This document shows positions 1 to 7,873 of a stretch of 53,426 nucleotides of DNA, piece after piece; position 1 is the stretch's first letter, and the number at the start of each line of letters is the position of its first letter. The stretch covers positions 1 through 53,426 of the forward strand of contig DASTXH010000040.1 in the NCBI GenBank assembly GCA_035758575.1. The letters run 5' to 3'. A program made the position numbers and the translations under genes. This DNA is from JANWHZ01 sp035758575. GTDB taxonomy: Bacteria > Patescibacteriota > Saccharimonadia > Saccharimonadales > UBA4665. The notes under the pieces were generated by a model. It saw only the letters and a program-made list of their open reading frames with translations. It ran no database searches and was not told where the DNA came from.

Positions 1-1
1 G

Positions 2-643
2 ACGCATGAAGAAAACGGCCAGACTGTCGAGCCTATCGAAGAGCTGATCATCGAAGTTCCTGCCGAGCATGTGGGCACGGTCCAGATGGAGCTTGGCCAG
101 CGCCGCGCCATCTTAAAAGAACAGTTCAGCTCGGCATCTAAAGGCGTAACCAAGCTGGTATACGAGCTGCCGACCCGTGCACTGCTGGGCCTTCGCAACA
201 TCCTTATGACGCAGACCAAGGGTACTATCGTCATGAACTCGTTGGTTACGGCGTATCAGCCACTTGGCGCACCGCTCCAGCAACTACGCAACGGCGTCCT
301 GATTGCCTTTGAAACCGGTGTTACTACACCCTATGCATTGCAGACTGCCGAAGAGCGCGGTACGTGCTTCGTTGGTCCCGCCGAGAAAGTATACGCCGGC
401 CAGATTGTCGGTTTGAATACTCGCCAAGAAGACATGGAGATTAACGTTTGCAAGGCAAAACACCTGACAAACATGCGCAGCAAATCGTCCGATGGTGTAG
501 TACAGCTGACGCCACCGACCATCTTGAGCCTGGAGCAGTCTATCGACTTCATCGAAAACGATGAACTGTTAGAAGTGACGCCTACATCATTGCGCCTGCG
601 CAAACGGGAGCTTGACCCCAATAAGCGCAAGCGCCAAAAGTAG
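2..643 (+). CDS. typA: TypA/BipA ribosome-associated GTPase, C-terminal part
   Basis: This is the 3' end of a translational GTPase gene; the reading frame is open from base 2, so the start lies upstream of the window. The visible part corresponds to the EF-G domain V-like fold and the TypA-specific C-terminal domain. Typical stretches are visible: IEELIIEVPAEHVG, then LGLRNILMTQTKGTIVMNS, then LTPPTILSLEQ and DELLEVTPTSLRLRKR, followed by a basic tail ending KRKRQK. TypA binds the ribosome and helps assembly and stress or cold adaptation (family knowledge). The G domain is not in the window. The gene is convergent with the membrane protein at 660-1283. Confidence 0.95.
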   Translation, partial: THEENGQTVEPIEELIIEVPAEHVGTVQMELGQRRAILKEQFSSASKGVTKLVYELPTRALLGLRNILMTQTKGTIVMNSLVTAYQPLGAPLQQLRNGVLIAFETGVTTPYALQTAEERGTCFVGPAEKVYAGQIVGLNTRQEDMEINVCKAKHLTNMRSKSSDGVVQLTPPTILSLEQSIDFIENDELLEVTPTSLRLRKRELDPNKRKRQK

Positions 644-659
644 CGTACGGCGGCGCCAC

Positions 660-1283
660 CTACCGCTGCCCGATGCACGATAGTGTAGTGTGCAGATTCC
701 GTAATTCACGGACAGGGTTTCCTGCTACGCAGTGCACACTGTCGTGGAAAAACACCATACCCACAATAGCCATTGCCACTATCGTTATGCCAATCAGAGG
801 CCAAATGGCGATGGCGGGTGTATTTTGGCTGCGATTGCGGAGCAAGGCTACGACAATGGCTGCCACTGCGACGCTTCCAGCCACTAGCGGCAAATACAGC
901 ACCCAAAGTGCCAGCCATGGCATGCTCCATAGGCTGCTATGGTAGAGCGTCTGATTCCGAAGGGTTTTGTCTAGGGCATTAGCGGCAAGCGCTGCAAAGA
1001 AAGGCAGCAGCAATGCGCCGCTTATAATTGAGCTTCGTTTGATGAGTGTTGATTGGTGCATAGTTTCTCCTAGAGTTATAAGCTGTTGTTGTGCGGCCGC
1101 GAGTGGTAGGTCGAGTACGGTACGTATCCACACGCGGCGTCGTTCTGCTGGTGATGCGGCGTAGTCCAGCATGTCGGCCAAAGTTTGCATCATTTCGTCA
1201 CCGTATCGGTTGCGGTATGCACCAGGGTAGAGACGTAGCCAACGCGCGTATCGCGGAAATCGCCGTTTTAGTTGGTCATCCAT
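660..1283 (-). CDS. Membrane protein partnered with PadR regulator
   Basis: A 207-residue protein. The first ~80 residues are soluble and basic, with RWLRLYPGAYRNRYGDEMM near the N terminus, a pattern seen in proteins encoded next to PadR regulators (HAAS or permease-associated type). Three or more hydrophobic segments follow (about residues 87-105, 118-148 and 160-178). It overlaps the PadR gene upstream by 16 bases, so the two are one operon. The likely role is a membrane component controlled with, or sensed by, PadR. The exact function is unknown. Confidence 0.8.
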   Translation of the reverse strand: MDDQLKRRFPRYARWLRLYPGAYRNRYGDEMMQTLADMLDYAASPAERRRVWIRTVLDLPLAAAQQQLITLGETMHQSTLIKRSSIISGALLLPFFAALAANALDKTLRNQTLYHSSLWSMPWLALWVLYLPLVAGSVAVAAIVVALLRNRSQNTPAIAIWPLIGITIVAMAIVGMVFFHDSVHCVAGNPVRELRNLHTTLSCIGQR

Positions 1284-1618
1284 GCAAATGCTCCTCTGTC
1301 GGCAGGCAACACCTGCCGCTCGTGCCCTAAGCGTACGGTCTGTTCATAGTACTGCATTTCCGCTCCCAGGCGGTCCCAGCCCTTTCTAGTGAGGCGATAA
1401 TAGCGGCGCCGTTCAGTGCCCTCAAACGGCATTTCTTCTATAAGGTGCGCATCTACGAGTTGCTTAACAGTGCCGTAGAGTGCGCCAGGACCTAGCTTTA
1501 TGCGGCCAGCGGTGTCGTGCTCCACCTGTTGCATGAGTTCATAACCGTGCCGTGGCTTTAGGCTCAGGGCAAGGAGAATGCTGAACGCAGTTCGTGATAA
1601 CAATTCTGATGTATCCAT
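1268..1618 (-). CDS. PadR family transcriptional regulator
   Basis: A 116-residue winged-helix protein. Recognisable PadR features are the N-terminal KPRHGYELMQQVE helix, the GPGALYGTVKQLVDAHLIEE recognition region (residues about 43-62) and GTERRRYYRLTRKGW for the wing. PadR proteins are usually repressors of small operons with membrane or drug-efflux genes. It is first in an operon with the overlapping membrane-protein gene. An inverted repeat lies directly upstream of its start, so autoregulation is likely. Confidence 0.92.
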   Translation of the reverse strand: MDTSELLSRTAFSILLALSLKPRHGYELMQQVEHDTAGRIKLGPGALYGTVKQLVDAHLIEEMPFEGTERRRYYRLTRKGWDRLGAEMQYYEQTVRLGHERQVLPADRGAFAWMTN

Positions 1619-1626
1619 ATTTGTAG

Positions 1627-1645
1627 TATATCAAAATATGATATA
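1627..1645. promoter_or_regulatory. Inverted repeat upstream of PadR gene, probable operator
   Basis: TATATCA-AAATA-TGATATA is a perfect 7-bp inverted repeat with a 5-nt centre, beginning 9 bases upstream of the padR-like start codon. Its position over the likely promoter fits an autoregulatory PadR operator. Binding is inferred, not shown. Confidence 0.55.
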
Positions 1646-1749
1646 TCTGCAAGTGTAATATATCGCATAGTGCTAAAGCCGTCTTTCAGCTGGGCTGTTT
1701 ATAGTATTGCTTGCCCCAAAACAAGGGCAGAAAAGCGAGGGTAACAAGC

Positions 1750-1875
1750 ATGCTACGTACGCGCAATCTACGAAACCGTGACGAAGATATATTAAACCGC
1801 CGGCAAAGCAAGGGTCGGTTTAGCCGGTCCCAGGCACTAAAGGTAAAACTGGAGCTGCGCCGGCTGTCGGTATAA
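1750..1875 (+). CDS. Small basic 41-residue ORF, possible gene
   Basis: An ATG follows GAGGG at about 10 bases. The ORF encodes 41 residues rich in Arg and Lys (starts MLRTRNLRNRDED, ends KLELRRLSV). No family is recognised. A strong intrinsic terminator follows 30 bases after the stop on the same strand, showing that this strand is transcribed. The transcript could instead be a small non-coding RNA. I looked for the conserved SRP-RNA loop and RNase P core elements and did not see them. Confidence 0.4.
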   Translation: MLRTRNLRNRDEDILNRRQSKGRFSRSQALKVKLELRRLSV

Positions 1876-1904
1876 GAGTCTGGAGAAAACCAGCCTAGCA
1901 TGGT

Positions 1905-1936
1905 AAAAGGGCGCCGTTTTGGTGCCCTTTTTATTT
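1905..1936 (+). terminator. Intrinsic terminator
   Basis: AAAAGGGCGCC and GGTGCCCTTTT form an approximately 11-bp hairpin (with G-T pairing) around a short T-rich loop, and the stem runs into TTTTTATTTT. It ends the short transcript over 1750-1875. Confidence 0.8.
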
Positions 1937-2027
1937 TGGACTACGGGTGTTTAAATAGTATGTAGTTCCATAGGGTTCATGTACGCATACCCTATGCCGT
2001 GACATAACGATAAAGCGAGTATTTCTT

Positions 2028-3305
2028 ATGATAGATTTTGCAAAGGCGAAAGATACATTTCGCAACAGCTTGGTCATCCGTAAACGCGCAGCATTGACTG
2101 CGAACGATGTGTCGGCGGCCCGTGCTTATATAGCCGACTACTGGCACCATGTGGAGCGCTTCCACCCCAAAGATGACGAAACACTGCTTGGCCTGCCCAA
2201 GCCGTATCTGGTGCCAAGCTATGACGCAACCGCCAGCTTTGATTACAACGAGCTATATTACTGGGACAGTTATTTTATTTGCCAGGGTCTCTACGATGAT
2301 ACGCACAAGAAATTGGCGGCTGGTATTCTGGAAGATCTTATGAGCCTGTTCAAACGGTTTAAGGTAATCCCCAATGCATCACGTACATACCTGATGGGCC
2401 GCTCGCAGCCGCCATTCTTGACAAGCTTTATCCTTGAAGTCTACGAAACATGCAAGCCAGGGGATAAGTGGCTAAAGGACGCTATTTCGCTGGCTAAGCA
2501 AGAGTATGCCATAGTGTGGATGGGTACCAAAAAGCCAAATGACCGTCAGGCATATCGTGGTTTGTCGCGGTACTACGATATCAACATGACGCACGACCTG
2601 GCCGAGGCCGAAAGCGGCTGGGATTATACGCCGCGGTTCAGCCACAAGGCGCTGCATTACTTGCCGGTAGATTTGAACGCTTTGCTGTACAAATATGAGA
2701 CAGATTTTGCCGCCGTGGCGCGCAAGTTCAACGATGAGGCAGAAGCTAAGAAATGGGACGAGGCAGCTGCTGCGCGTAAGGCGGTAATGAATGAGCTGAT
2801 GTGGGATCGCATCCGTGGGCTGTACTACGATTACAATTACGTAAAAAAGCGTCGAGGTAATATCAGCAGTCTTGCGGCCTATTTCCCTATGTGGGCCGGT
2901 ATGGTGGATGATGCTCAGGCTGCTGCACTGGTGCGGGCCTTGCGCCGGTTTGAAAACAAAGGCGGTTTGGCGACGACCGATTCGTTGCCGGTGAAGCAAT
3001 ACGTTATGGGCAGTATGCCGACGCAGTGGGCATATCCCAACGGCTGGGCGCCGCTGCAGCTGATAGTCATACGCGCGCTGGAACGTTACGGCTACCACGA
3101 GGATGCACAGCGCATTGCCATGAAGTGGTTGCGCTGCAATTTGTCGTGGTTTGAGACGCATGGCATCTTTCTGGAGAAGTATAATGTGGTAAACCCCGAG
3201 AAGCCGCCGGTGAAGGGTGTGTATCCGTCACAGACCGGTTTTGGCTGGACGAATGGTGTGTTTGAACGCCTGTGCCAAGACTATATAGACAAAAAACCGG
3301 AGTAG
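2028..3305 (+). CDS. Trehalase-like glycoside hydrolase (GH37)
   Basis: A 425-residue cytosolic protein without signal peptide; it hydrolyses trehalose to glucose if the family assignment holds. The GH37 signature regions are visible: YNELYYWDSYFICQGL (about residue 74), GRSQPPFLTSFI (about 124), the ESGWDYTPRF segment carrying the expected catalytic Asp, PTQWAYPNGWAPLQ (about 338), and FLEKYNVVNPEK with the second acidic catalytic residue, followed by GGxGW-like QTGFGWTNGV. It is shorter than E. coli TreA/TreF (about 550), matching a compact cytosolic type. There is no clear Shine-Dalgarno. DUF2277 follows within 4 bases. Released glucose could feed the glucokinase encoded at 46.2 kb. Confidence 0.9.
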   Translation: MIDFAKAKDTFRNSLVIRKRAALTANDVSAARAYIADYWHHVERFHPKDDETLLGLPKPYLVPSYDATASFDYNELYYWDSYFICQGLYDDTHKKLAAGILEDLMSLFKRFKVIPNASRTYLMGRSQPPFLTSFILEVYETCKPGDKWLKDAISLAKQEYAIVWMGTKKPNDRQAYRGLSRYYDINMTHDLAEAESGWDYTPRFSHKALHYLPVDLNALLYKYETDFAAVARKFNDEAEAKKWDEAAAARKAVMNELMWDRIRGLYYDYNYVKKRRGNISSLAAYFPMWAGMVDDAQAAALVRALRRFENKGGLATTDSLPVKQYVMGSMPTQWAYPNGWAPLQLIVIRALERYGYHEDAQRIAMKWLRCNLSWFETHGIFLEKYNVVNPEKPPVKGVYPSQTGFGWTNGVFERLCQDYIDKKPE

Positions 3306-3309
3306 CTTT

Positions 3310-3528
3310 ATGTGCCGGAGCATAAAAGTACTAAGGGAAGGCACTGTAGAAGCGACTAGCGAAGAAATGCGCGCCGCGGCGTTGCAGTACGTGCGCAAGG
3401 TGTCGGGGTATCGCAAGCCATCTAAAGCCAACGAAGCTGTTTTTGACCAAGCGGTAGATGAAGTGGCGGCTGCGACCCAGCGGCTGCTTGATATGCTGAC
3501 GGCACCACACCATCATAAGCAGGCTTAG
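3310..3528 (+). CDS. DUF2277 family protein
   Basis: A 72-residue protein matching DUF2277 along its length: MCRSIKVL at the start, EEMRAAALQYVRKVSGYRKP, then SKANEAVFDQAVDEVAAAT and RLLDMLTAP. The family is widespread and has no known function. GGAG lies at the end of the trehalase gene, 7-10 bases before the ATG, so it is probably translated from the same mRNA as trehalase. Confidence 0.9.
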   Translation: MCRSIKVLREGTVEATSEEMRAAALQYVRKVSGYRKPSKANEAVFDQAVDEVAAATQRLLDMLTAPHHHKQA

Positions 3529-3599
3529 TACTATTGCGTCCGCCCTGCTCCTTTTTTTGTCCTTTCTTGACCAGCCGATCTTCTTTTCTTTTCAATCTG

Positions 3600-3808
3600 C
3601 CACTACCCGTGGCGGGCCCCAATACTTTTCTCTTGATAGAAAAGTATCCAAAAGATCAAGGCTAGCTCCACCCTCTCGGGTGCAGGTTGATGCTCGCTAC
3701 AACCAGCTCGGGAACTCGGCAATTTGGTGCCTCAGACATCCCGAGCTGCCGAAGGAAGTTGTAGCGAGCACGAACATGCACGCCGGGAAGGTTCCGCATG
3801 CCGGATAA
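3600..3808 (+). repeat. Multi-hairpin intergenic repeat, module A1
   Basis: First of five related modules in the window. Order of elements: hairpin ATACTTTTCT/AGAAAAGTAT; box CCAAAAGATCAAGG then TAGCTCCACC; small hairpin CACCC/GGGTG; a large nested stem with outer arms GCTCGCTACAAC/GTTGTAGCGAGC and inner arms AGCTCGGGA/TCCCGAGCT enclosing CCTCAGAC; then GCCGAAGGAAGTTGT; ending near CCGCATGCC. No gene is credible here; short ORFs are translations of stems. Module A2 faces it in inverted orientation. The whole 3529-4176 gene-free stretch consists of this pair, their flanks and a short linker. Confidence 0.8.
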
Positions 3809-3911
3809 CCACCAGTGCACCGTAGTTCCTAAAGTGCACTGTCAGAACGTAGCTGCAGTGGCAGGCTATTACTACGCACCACCAGACTACCACTGCACTG
3901 GTAGCCGTGTT

Positions 3912-4122
3912 GGCCATGCGGAGCGTACCCGGCGTCAGCTGTTGTGGCAGCGACAATTTCCTTCGGCGGCTCGGGATGTCTGAGGCGCTAAACCGCCGAG
4001 TCCCGAGCCGATTGTCGCTGTGACAACTGCTGCCCGAGGACGGGGGAGCTTGGGCCTAGCGTTTTTGGCTACTTTTTGCGCGATGACAAAAAGTAGCACG
4101 CTGTGCCTGTTAGGTACAGCGG
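3912..4122 (-). repeat. Multi-hairpin intergenic repeat, module A2
   Basis: Reads on the minus strand: CGCTGTACC/GGCACAGCG end hairpin, then CTACTTTTTG/CAAAAAGTAG hairpin, CCAAAAACGCTAGG box, GCTCCCCCG-CCTCGGGC hairpin, a large stem GTTGTCACAGCGACAAT against ATTGTCGCTGCCACAAC with an inner stem CGGCTCGGGA/TCCCGAGCCG around CCTCAGAC, and CCGCATGGCC. It has the same order of hairpins as A1 but different stem sequences, and is nearly the same as B1. Convergent with A1 across about 100 bases. Confidence 0.8.
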
Positions 4123-4176
4123 AAGGGGCGGCGATTGCACTACAGCCTGAACGTAGGTTACCTGAACAAGCAAAAG

Positions 4177-4491
4177 CTAAGGCTTCGCAATAGCGTCCAT
4201 CCACCGCTGCCGCAATGCCCGTGCCGTAAAATCAAAGTAGCGTTGCTTGCGCCATTCCATAGCAGACAGCGCTGCAGCGCCCAAACCCACAGTGACACAT
4301 ACAGCCTCAAAACTATTGATAGGCGTCCTGGCGACTACCTCAGGCAGGATCCCCGCAGCCTCAGCCAACACGGCAGCAGCGAGCCAGCCCACCTTACGGT
4401 CTCCATAATGCGCTGCAAGCGCCTCTTGCTGCTCGGCTCTTGCAAGTAAATTATCATTACACGCCGGGTTCGGCGCCGCTTGTTCGGGCAT
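4177..4491 (-). CDS. Hypothetical membrane-associated protein
   Basis: A 104-residue protein. A good ribosome binding site (GAGGAG 6 bases before ATG) supports it. The N-terminal half is acidic to neutral and contains ARAEQQEALAAHYGDRKVGW, followed by one hydrophobic stretch (about residues 52-82) and a basic C terminus with WRKQRYFDFTARALRQRW. No family is recognised. Its 3' end lies close to repeat module A2. Confidence 0.6.
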   Translation of the reverse strand: MPEQAAPNPACNDNLLARAEQQEALAAHYGDRKVGWLAAAVLAEAAGILPEVVARTPINSFEAVCVTVGLGAAALSAMEWRKQRYFDFTARALRQRWMDAIAKP

Positions 4492-4552
4492 ATATACTCC
4501 TCAAGCACAGCTATGCAAAGACCTGTGCAGGCTAAAAACTGTATTATACCAT

Positions 4553-5209
4553 CTACAACACAGAACCAGCGCTGGACTCGCCCTCAAGCACTGCCATATC
4601 CTTGACGATAACGCCGCCGCGGACAACATCAAGACAACCGCTGGTCTTCAACTTGCGCAGACAGCGGCTGATAGTTTCGCGCGTAAGGCCTGTGCGCGTT
4701 GCAAAATCTGCCTCTTTGATATCCACGAAATAGGTACCGTCGTCCAGCTTCCGGCCAAACCGGCGGCAGGCAATAAGCAGCTCGTAGCTCAGCCGGCTCA
4801 TGGCTGTACCGTTCATCAGCTGCGCCTGGCGGTGCAGCAGGCCGTCAACACCTGAGTACACCCGGCGGAGCAGGTCAAACATTACATCCGGGTTTTCCTG
4901 CAAAAAGGTCATAACCGCTTCGGCCGGTGCAAAACGCGCCGTAACATCCTCTGACGCCTCATAAAAATAGTCGTTCGGCATTTTGTTGACAGAGTGCGAA
5001 ATAGGAAAGAATGACAGCGGCTTGAACACATTCACGACCACCTCTTCACCCTTGGCGGTTATGTCGTACTGCCGCACCGTGCCCTTAGTAAGGAAAAACG
5101 CCCCCCGCGGATCTTCACCGGCTTGAATAAGGACGTGCTTCTTGACGAACTGTCGTTCTGGGTAATTTGCAAAAAATGCAGCTACTTTACGGGCAATATC
5201 TGGTGGCAT
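4553..5209 (-). CDS. Crp/Fnr family transcriptional regulator
   Basis: Start chosen at the ATG with GGGAG 4 bases upstream; a longer frame exists to 5284 without such support. The 218-residue product has an N-terminal cyclic-nucleotide-binding-like beta barrel (about residues 12-110), a dimer helix, and a C-terminal winged HTH with ADFATRTGLTRETISRCLRK. The ETISR sequence has the E-x-x-S-R recognition pattern used by FNR-type proteins to read TTGAT half-sites. No N-terminal cysteine cluster is present, so it is not an Fe-S oxygen sensor of the classic FNR kind. The gene is divergent from the PH-PNPOx fusion gene. Confidence 0.92.
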   Translation of the reverse strand: MPPDIARKVAAFFANYPERQFVKKHVLIQAGEDPRGAFFLTKGTVRQYDITAKGEEVVVNVFKPLSFFPISHSVNKMPNDYFYEASEDVTARFAPAEAVMTFLQENPDVMFDLLRRVYSGVDGLLHRQAQLMNGTAMSRLSYELLIACRRFGRKLDDGTYFVDIKEADFATRTGLTRETISRCLRKLKTSGCLDVVRGGVIVKDMAVLEGESSAGSVL

Positions 5210-5263
5210 GGCGCTCCCTATATTTTGACTATATGATAGAGTGCGCAGTATTACAACATTTAA

Positions 5264-5277
5264 GTGATGTAGATCAA
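5264..5277. promoter_or_regulatory. FNR-like box between divergent genes
   Basis: On the minus strand the sequence is TTGAT-CTAC-ATCAC, one mismatch from the FNR consensus TTGAT-N4-ATCAA. It lies 55 bases upstream of the Crp/Fnr regulator start and about 140 upstream of the PH-PNPOx start. A weaker TTGAT half-site is at 5369-5373, nearer the latter gene. The E-x-x-S-R recognition helix of the neighbouring regulator fits this sequence. Regulation is inferred. Confidence 0.5.
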
Positions 5278-5417
5278 TGCACATCTATGCAAAAGGGCTT
5301 CATACTAGTAACGTTGCTAAACTGTAATTTTGAAGCGTAGCATTGCAAGGTACATTCCGTCCATGACGTTGATCACTGACCAGCCAGTACTGTAGCATGC
5401 GCTCGACGGAGGCGTTG

Positions 5418-6413
5418 ATGGCAACAATTGTCTGGAATAAGCAAGCCTCATTACCCGGTCCGCCAGGCGGTGATAATGCTGTACATATACGACGCGTACA
5501 AGATGAGCTACGCGACGCAGGCGCCACGATGTACGGCTTGGCGAAGTTTTCCAGCCAATATTTGTACCGGCTAGTCCACCCAGATGAGCATATCCGCGGA
5601 GCGGTATATGGCAGATATAAGGGAGGCCGCGGCATACTAGGCTTTACGGAAGGCATGCTAGTGGCGACCGACCGACGCATCGTGTTCTTGGACTACAAGC
5701 CTGGGTTCACCTCTGTAGAAGAAATTGCATACCGGGCGGTATCGGGCATAGACTACGTCGTCGCCGGGCCGTTTTCGTCGGTTACTCTACATACGCGCAT
5801 TGGCAGTTTTACCATCCGCTACGCCAACGCCACTTGTATCCGGACCTTCGTGTCATACATAGGCACACGGCAGATAGAGGAGCGTGAACCGGCGCAGTCA
5901 GCAGCCGTAACAACACAGCCTATCGCAACACCAAAGGAGTTTTTTATCAAAAACGACACACGCACATTTCTGGATCACCACAACGTCGCCGTCCTTTCAA
6001 CCGTCAGCAAAAACGGCACAGTGCACGGTGCGGCCGTCCACTACTTGCTCGATGCATCAGGTGCGGTATACCTCATAACTAAGGCCTCTACGCTCAAGGC
6101 GCAAAACATGGTAGCCACGCACCAAGCTGCACTCACTATATACGACGCCCCGCGGCTGCAGACTGTACAGATACACGACTATGCCACTGTCGAAGACCGG
6201 CAGGACATCCAGGAATGGGTATTCGGCGCACTCTATCCACAGCAGTCCGCACCGCAAGGCGCATCCGCAGACAATGCCGCCTTGTTGCGGGAAGGACACT
6301 TCGCGGTCTTCCGTATTACACCCGATACCGTACGCTTTACCGATTTTGCATTGAAAGGACAGGAGCTGGCAGAGGCCGCGCAATCAGTCGCGGGTGATAT
6401 GCCAGAAGCCTAG
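5418..6413 (+). CDS. Bacterial PH-like domain fused to PNPOx-like flavin-binding domain
   Basis: Start chosen at the ATG preceded by GGAGG (6 bases). The 331-residue protein has two parts. Residues about 35-145 resemble a bacterial PH domain, with GFTEGMLVATDRRIVFLDY and a run of short beta strands ending near SYIGTRQIEE. Residues about 175-310 resemble the pyridoxamine-phosphate-oxidase split barrel, with FLDHHNVAVLSTVSKNGTVH and AVYLITKASTLKAQNMVATH. Split-barrel proteins of this type bind flavin or F420 and reduce small molecules. Divergent from the Crp/Fnr gene, so possibly redox-regulated. The last 30 bases overlap the convergent gene. Substrate unknown. Confidence 0.75.
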   Translation: MATIVWNKQASLPGPPGGDNAVHIRRVQDELRDAGATMYGLAKFSSQYLYRLVHPDEHIRGAVYGRYKGGRGILGFTEGMLVATDRRIVFLDYKPGFTSVEEIAYRAVSGIDYVVAGPFSSVTLHTRIGSFTIRYANATCIRTFVSYIGTRQIEEREPAQSAAVTTQPIATPKEFFIKNDTRTFLDHHNVAVLSTVSKNGTVHGAAVHYLLDASGAVYLITKASTLKAQNMVATHQAALTIYDAPRLQTVQIHDYATVEDRQDIQEWVFGALYPQQSAPQGASADNAALLREGHFAVFRITPDTVRFTDFALKGQELAEAAQSVAGDMPEA

Positions 6414-6938
6414 CATGGTGAGCACAGCCATGAGCCCGGCTGCCACGAAACATACCAGGGCACCGATGCGCGCTACCATACCAACTGTCCAGAAGGCGTA
6501 GGCGTTTAGCAACATGCCGCGGAGCGTCTCGCCCTTGAACAGGGTAGCGGCTTGATTTTGCAAAGTGGTATTGGATGGGCTAGTCTGAGCCTTAGCGCTC
6601 ACTTCGGCATATGTCTGGCCGCCGGCCACTTCAGATAAATGCACCGCGATGTAGTGGTCGGCAAACGCCCGGGCCTGCGGGCCGGTCAGCAGCTGCTGGC
6701 CAGCATACTGGTTGAGGTATGGACCGACCTGCGCGCTGGCGAGCGCTGGACTGCCTAGGGCAGGGAAGTATATTTTCTGCGCAGCCAATTCATCCCGCAC
6801 GCTTGATGTAGTAAAGGAATACGCCCACCACGCCAAGCAACCCATCACTACAAATGTAACAGTAGCGACTACGCCGAATGCCGTAAGTACTTGGTCGATT
6901 GTCTTGCGCCGCAGTTTAGTTACCTTTGCCCGAGCCAT
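6384..6938 (-). CDS. Hypothetical two-TM membrane protein
   Basis: A 184-residue protein with a basic N terminus (KVTKLRRKTIDQ), a TM helix at about residues 20-44, an external loop of about 100 residues with many Ala, Gln and Thr, and a second TM helix at about 150-178. The topology suggests both ends inside and one loop outside. GGGTGG precedes the ATG by a few bases. No known family is recognised. Tail-to-tail overlap with the PH-PNPOx gene. Confidence 0.65.
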   Translation of the reverse strand: MARAKVTKLRRKTIDQVLTAFGVVATVTFVVMGCLAWWAYSFTTSSVRDELAAQKIYFPALGSPALASAQVGPYLNQYAGQQLLTGPQARAFADHYIAVHLSEVAGGQTYAEVSAKAQTSPSNTTLQNQAATLFKGETLRGMLLNAYAFWTVGMVARIGALVCFVAAGLMAVLTMLGFWHITRD

Positions 6939-7021
6939 ATTCCACCCTTCTTTTGTTATGCGATATCACTTAAAACTATAGCGCAAGACGTTTATGCTTA
7001 CCACCACCAACCAGGAACAAG

Positions 7022-7049
7022 ATGACAACCTGGCCAGCTGGCGTATACT
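7022..7049 (+). promoter_or_regulatory. Promoter for a probably leaderless mRNA
   Basis: ATGACA and TATACT are separated by 16 bases. The -10 box ends 8 bases before the ATG at 7058, so transcription should begin at or next to the start codon. No Shine-Dalgarno is visible. Confidence 0.55.
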
Positions 7050-7057
7050 GGTAGTAT

Positions 7058-7873
7058 ATGGCACGCCCCCTGGAACCCTTCCCGATTGACAGGCAACCTA
7101 TGGCAGCACCCACCACCGCACACAAACCGCGGCGGACATGGCTGCTTGTTACGGGCATTACTGCGGCAGTGGTAATCGTTGTTGCGGTGGGGATTCTTGT
7201 GTTCCTGAAGATTAAAACACCCAAAACTACGCCCGCCAGCACTACTGCGTCCAACCAGCAGAGCAACCAGCCGGCGCCCACCGCCACCGGCAATAGCGGC
7301 ACCCAGCAGTACATATCCAACGGCAACGACCTGAACCTGAAGTTTACTTATCCGTCGGACTGGACGGTCACGCCAGCATCCAACAATAACGCCAGCGACC
7401 AAACCATCACCCTGACATCACCGCTTACCAGTGTCACGGACAGCACCGGCGCTACCGTCACTACCAAAGCCGTACTTACTATCCGACCGGGCAGCGCTCA
7501 GGCAGGCGAATTGGCGTCTGGCAGCGCCACCATTGCCCAAGATTCCACGCAAATCGGCTACACCAGCCCCACGGCCTCCCAACATCAGTATCCATATATC
7601 ACCTTCGTACATCTGGCTGGCGGCCAAAATACTAATAACGTATTTGATGAAGTAATCATCACCGGCATCACGAAGTTCATGAAAGGCCAGGGCATCACGG
7701 CCGATAGCCTAGGCGGGCTGGATCCCATCATCAGCGCGCGCTTCTATCAGTGCAGCACCAACGCCTGCGACGGCTCAGGCGCAACGGCGCTGAACCTCAC
7801 TGGCGGCCTCTGGCAAAACAGCACCCTGGCGCAACAGGTACAGGCCGTCTTTACTTCTTTGCAGCTAAGCTAA
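7058..7873 (+). CDS. Anchored extracytoplasmic protein of unknown function
   Basis: A 271-residue protein with about 28 cytoplasmic residues, one TM helix (about 29-50, LLVTGITAAVVIVVAVGIL), a low-complexity Thr/Ser/Pro/Gln/Asn linker (about 54-84) and an external domain beginning NLKFTYPSDWTV, which is like the opening of PsbP/LpqN-type beta domains. Two cysteines (CSTNAC near residue 230) could form a disulfide, fitting VKOR elsewhere in the window. It starts right after a -10 box. It overlaps the next, convergent gene by 4 bases. Confidence 0.7.
   Translation: MARPLEPFPIDRQPMAAPTTAHKPRRTWLLVTGITAAVVIVVAVGILVFLKIKTPKTTPASTTASNQQSNQPAPTATGNSGTQQYISNGNDLNLKFTYPSDWTVTPASNNNASDQTITLTSPLTSVTDSTGATVTTKAVLTIRPGSAQAGELASGSATIAQDSTQIGYTSPTASQHQYPYITFVHLAGGQNTNNVFDEVIITGITKFMKGQGITADSLGGLDPIISARFYQCSTNACDGSGATALNLTGGLWQNSTLAQQVQAVFTSLQLS

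Noticed and set aside
1686..1935. A structured RNA such as SRP RNA, RNase P RNA or tmRNA before the terminator
   Set aside because: I did not find the conserved GGAA/AGCA SRP loop, the RNase P core, or a tRNA-like pair; a small ORF fits equally well.
2472..3161. Long minus-strand ORF (229 aa) under trehalase
   Set aside because: It is antisense to a clearly conserved enzyme and has no domain or ribosome site; a shadow of biased codon use.
3557..4449. Several short ORFs on both strands between 3.56 and 4.45 kb
   Set aside because: Those before 4130 translate hairpin stems of the repeat modules, and similar peptides recur in the other copies; the plus-strand one after 4135 is antisense to the gene at 4177-4491.
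5210..5284. Longer start of the Crp/Fnr regulator
   Set aside because: The extra 25 codons overlap the FNR-like box and have no ribosome site; GGGAG precedes the ATG at 5209.
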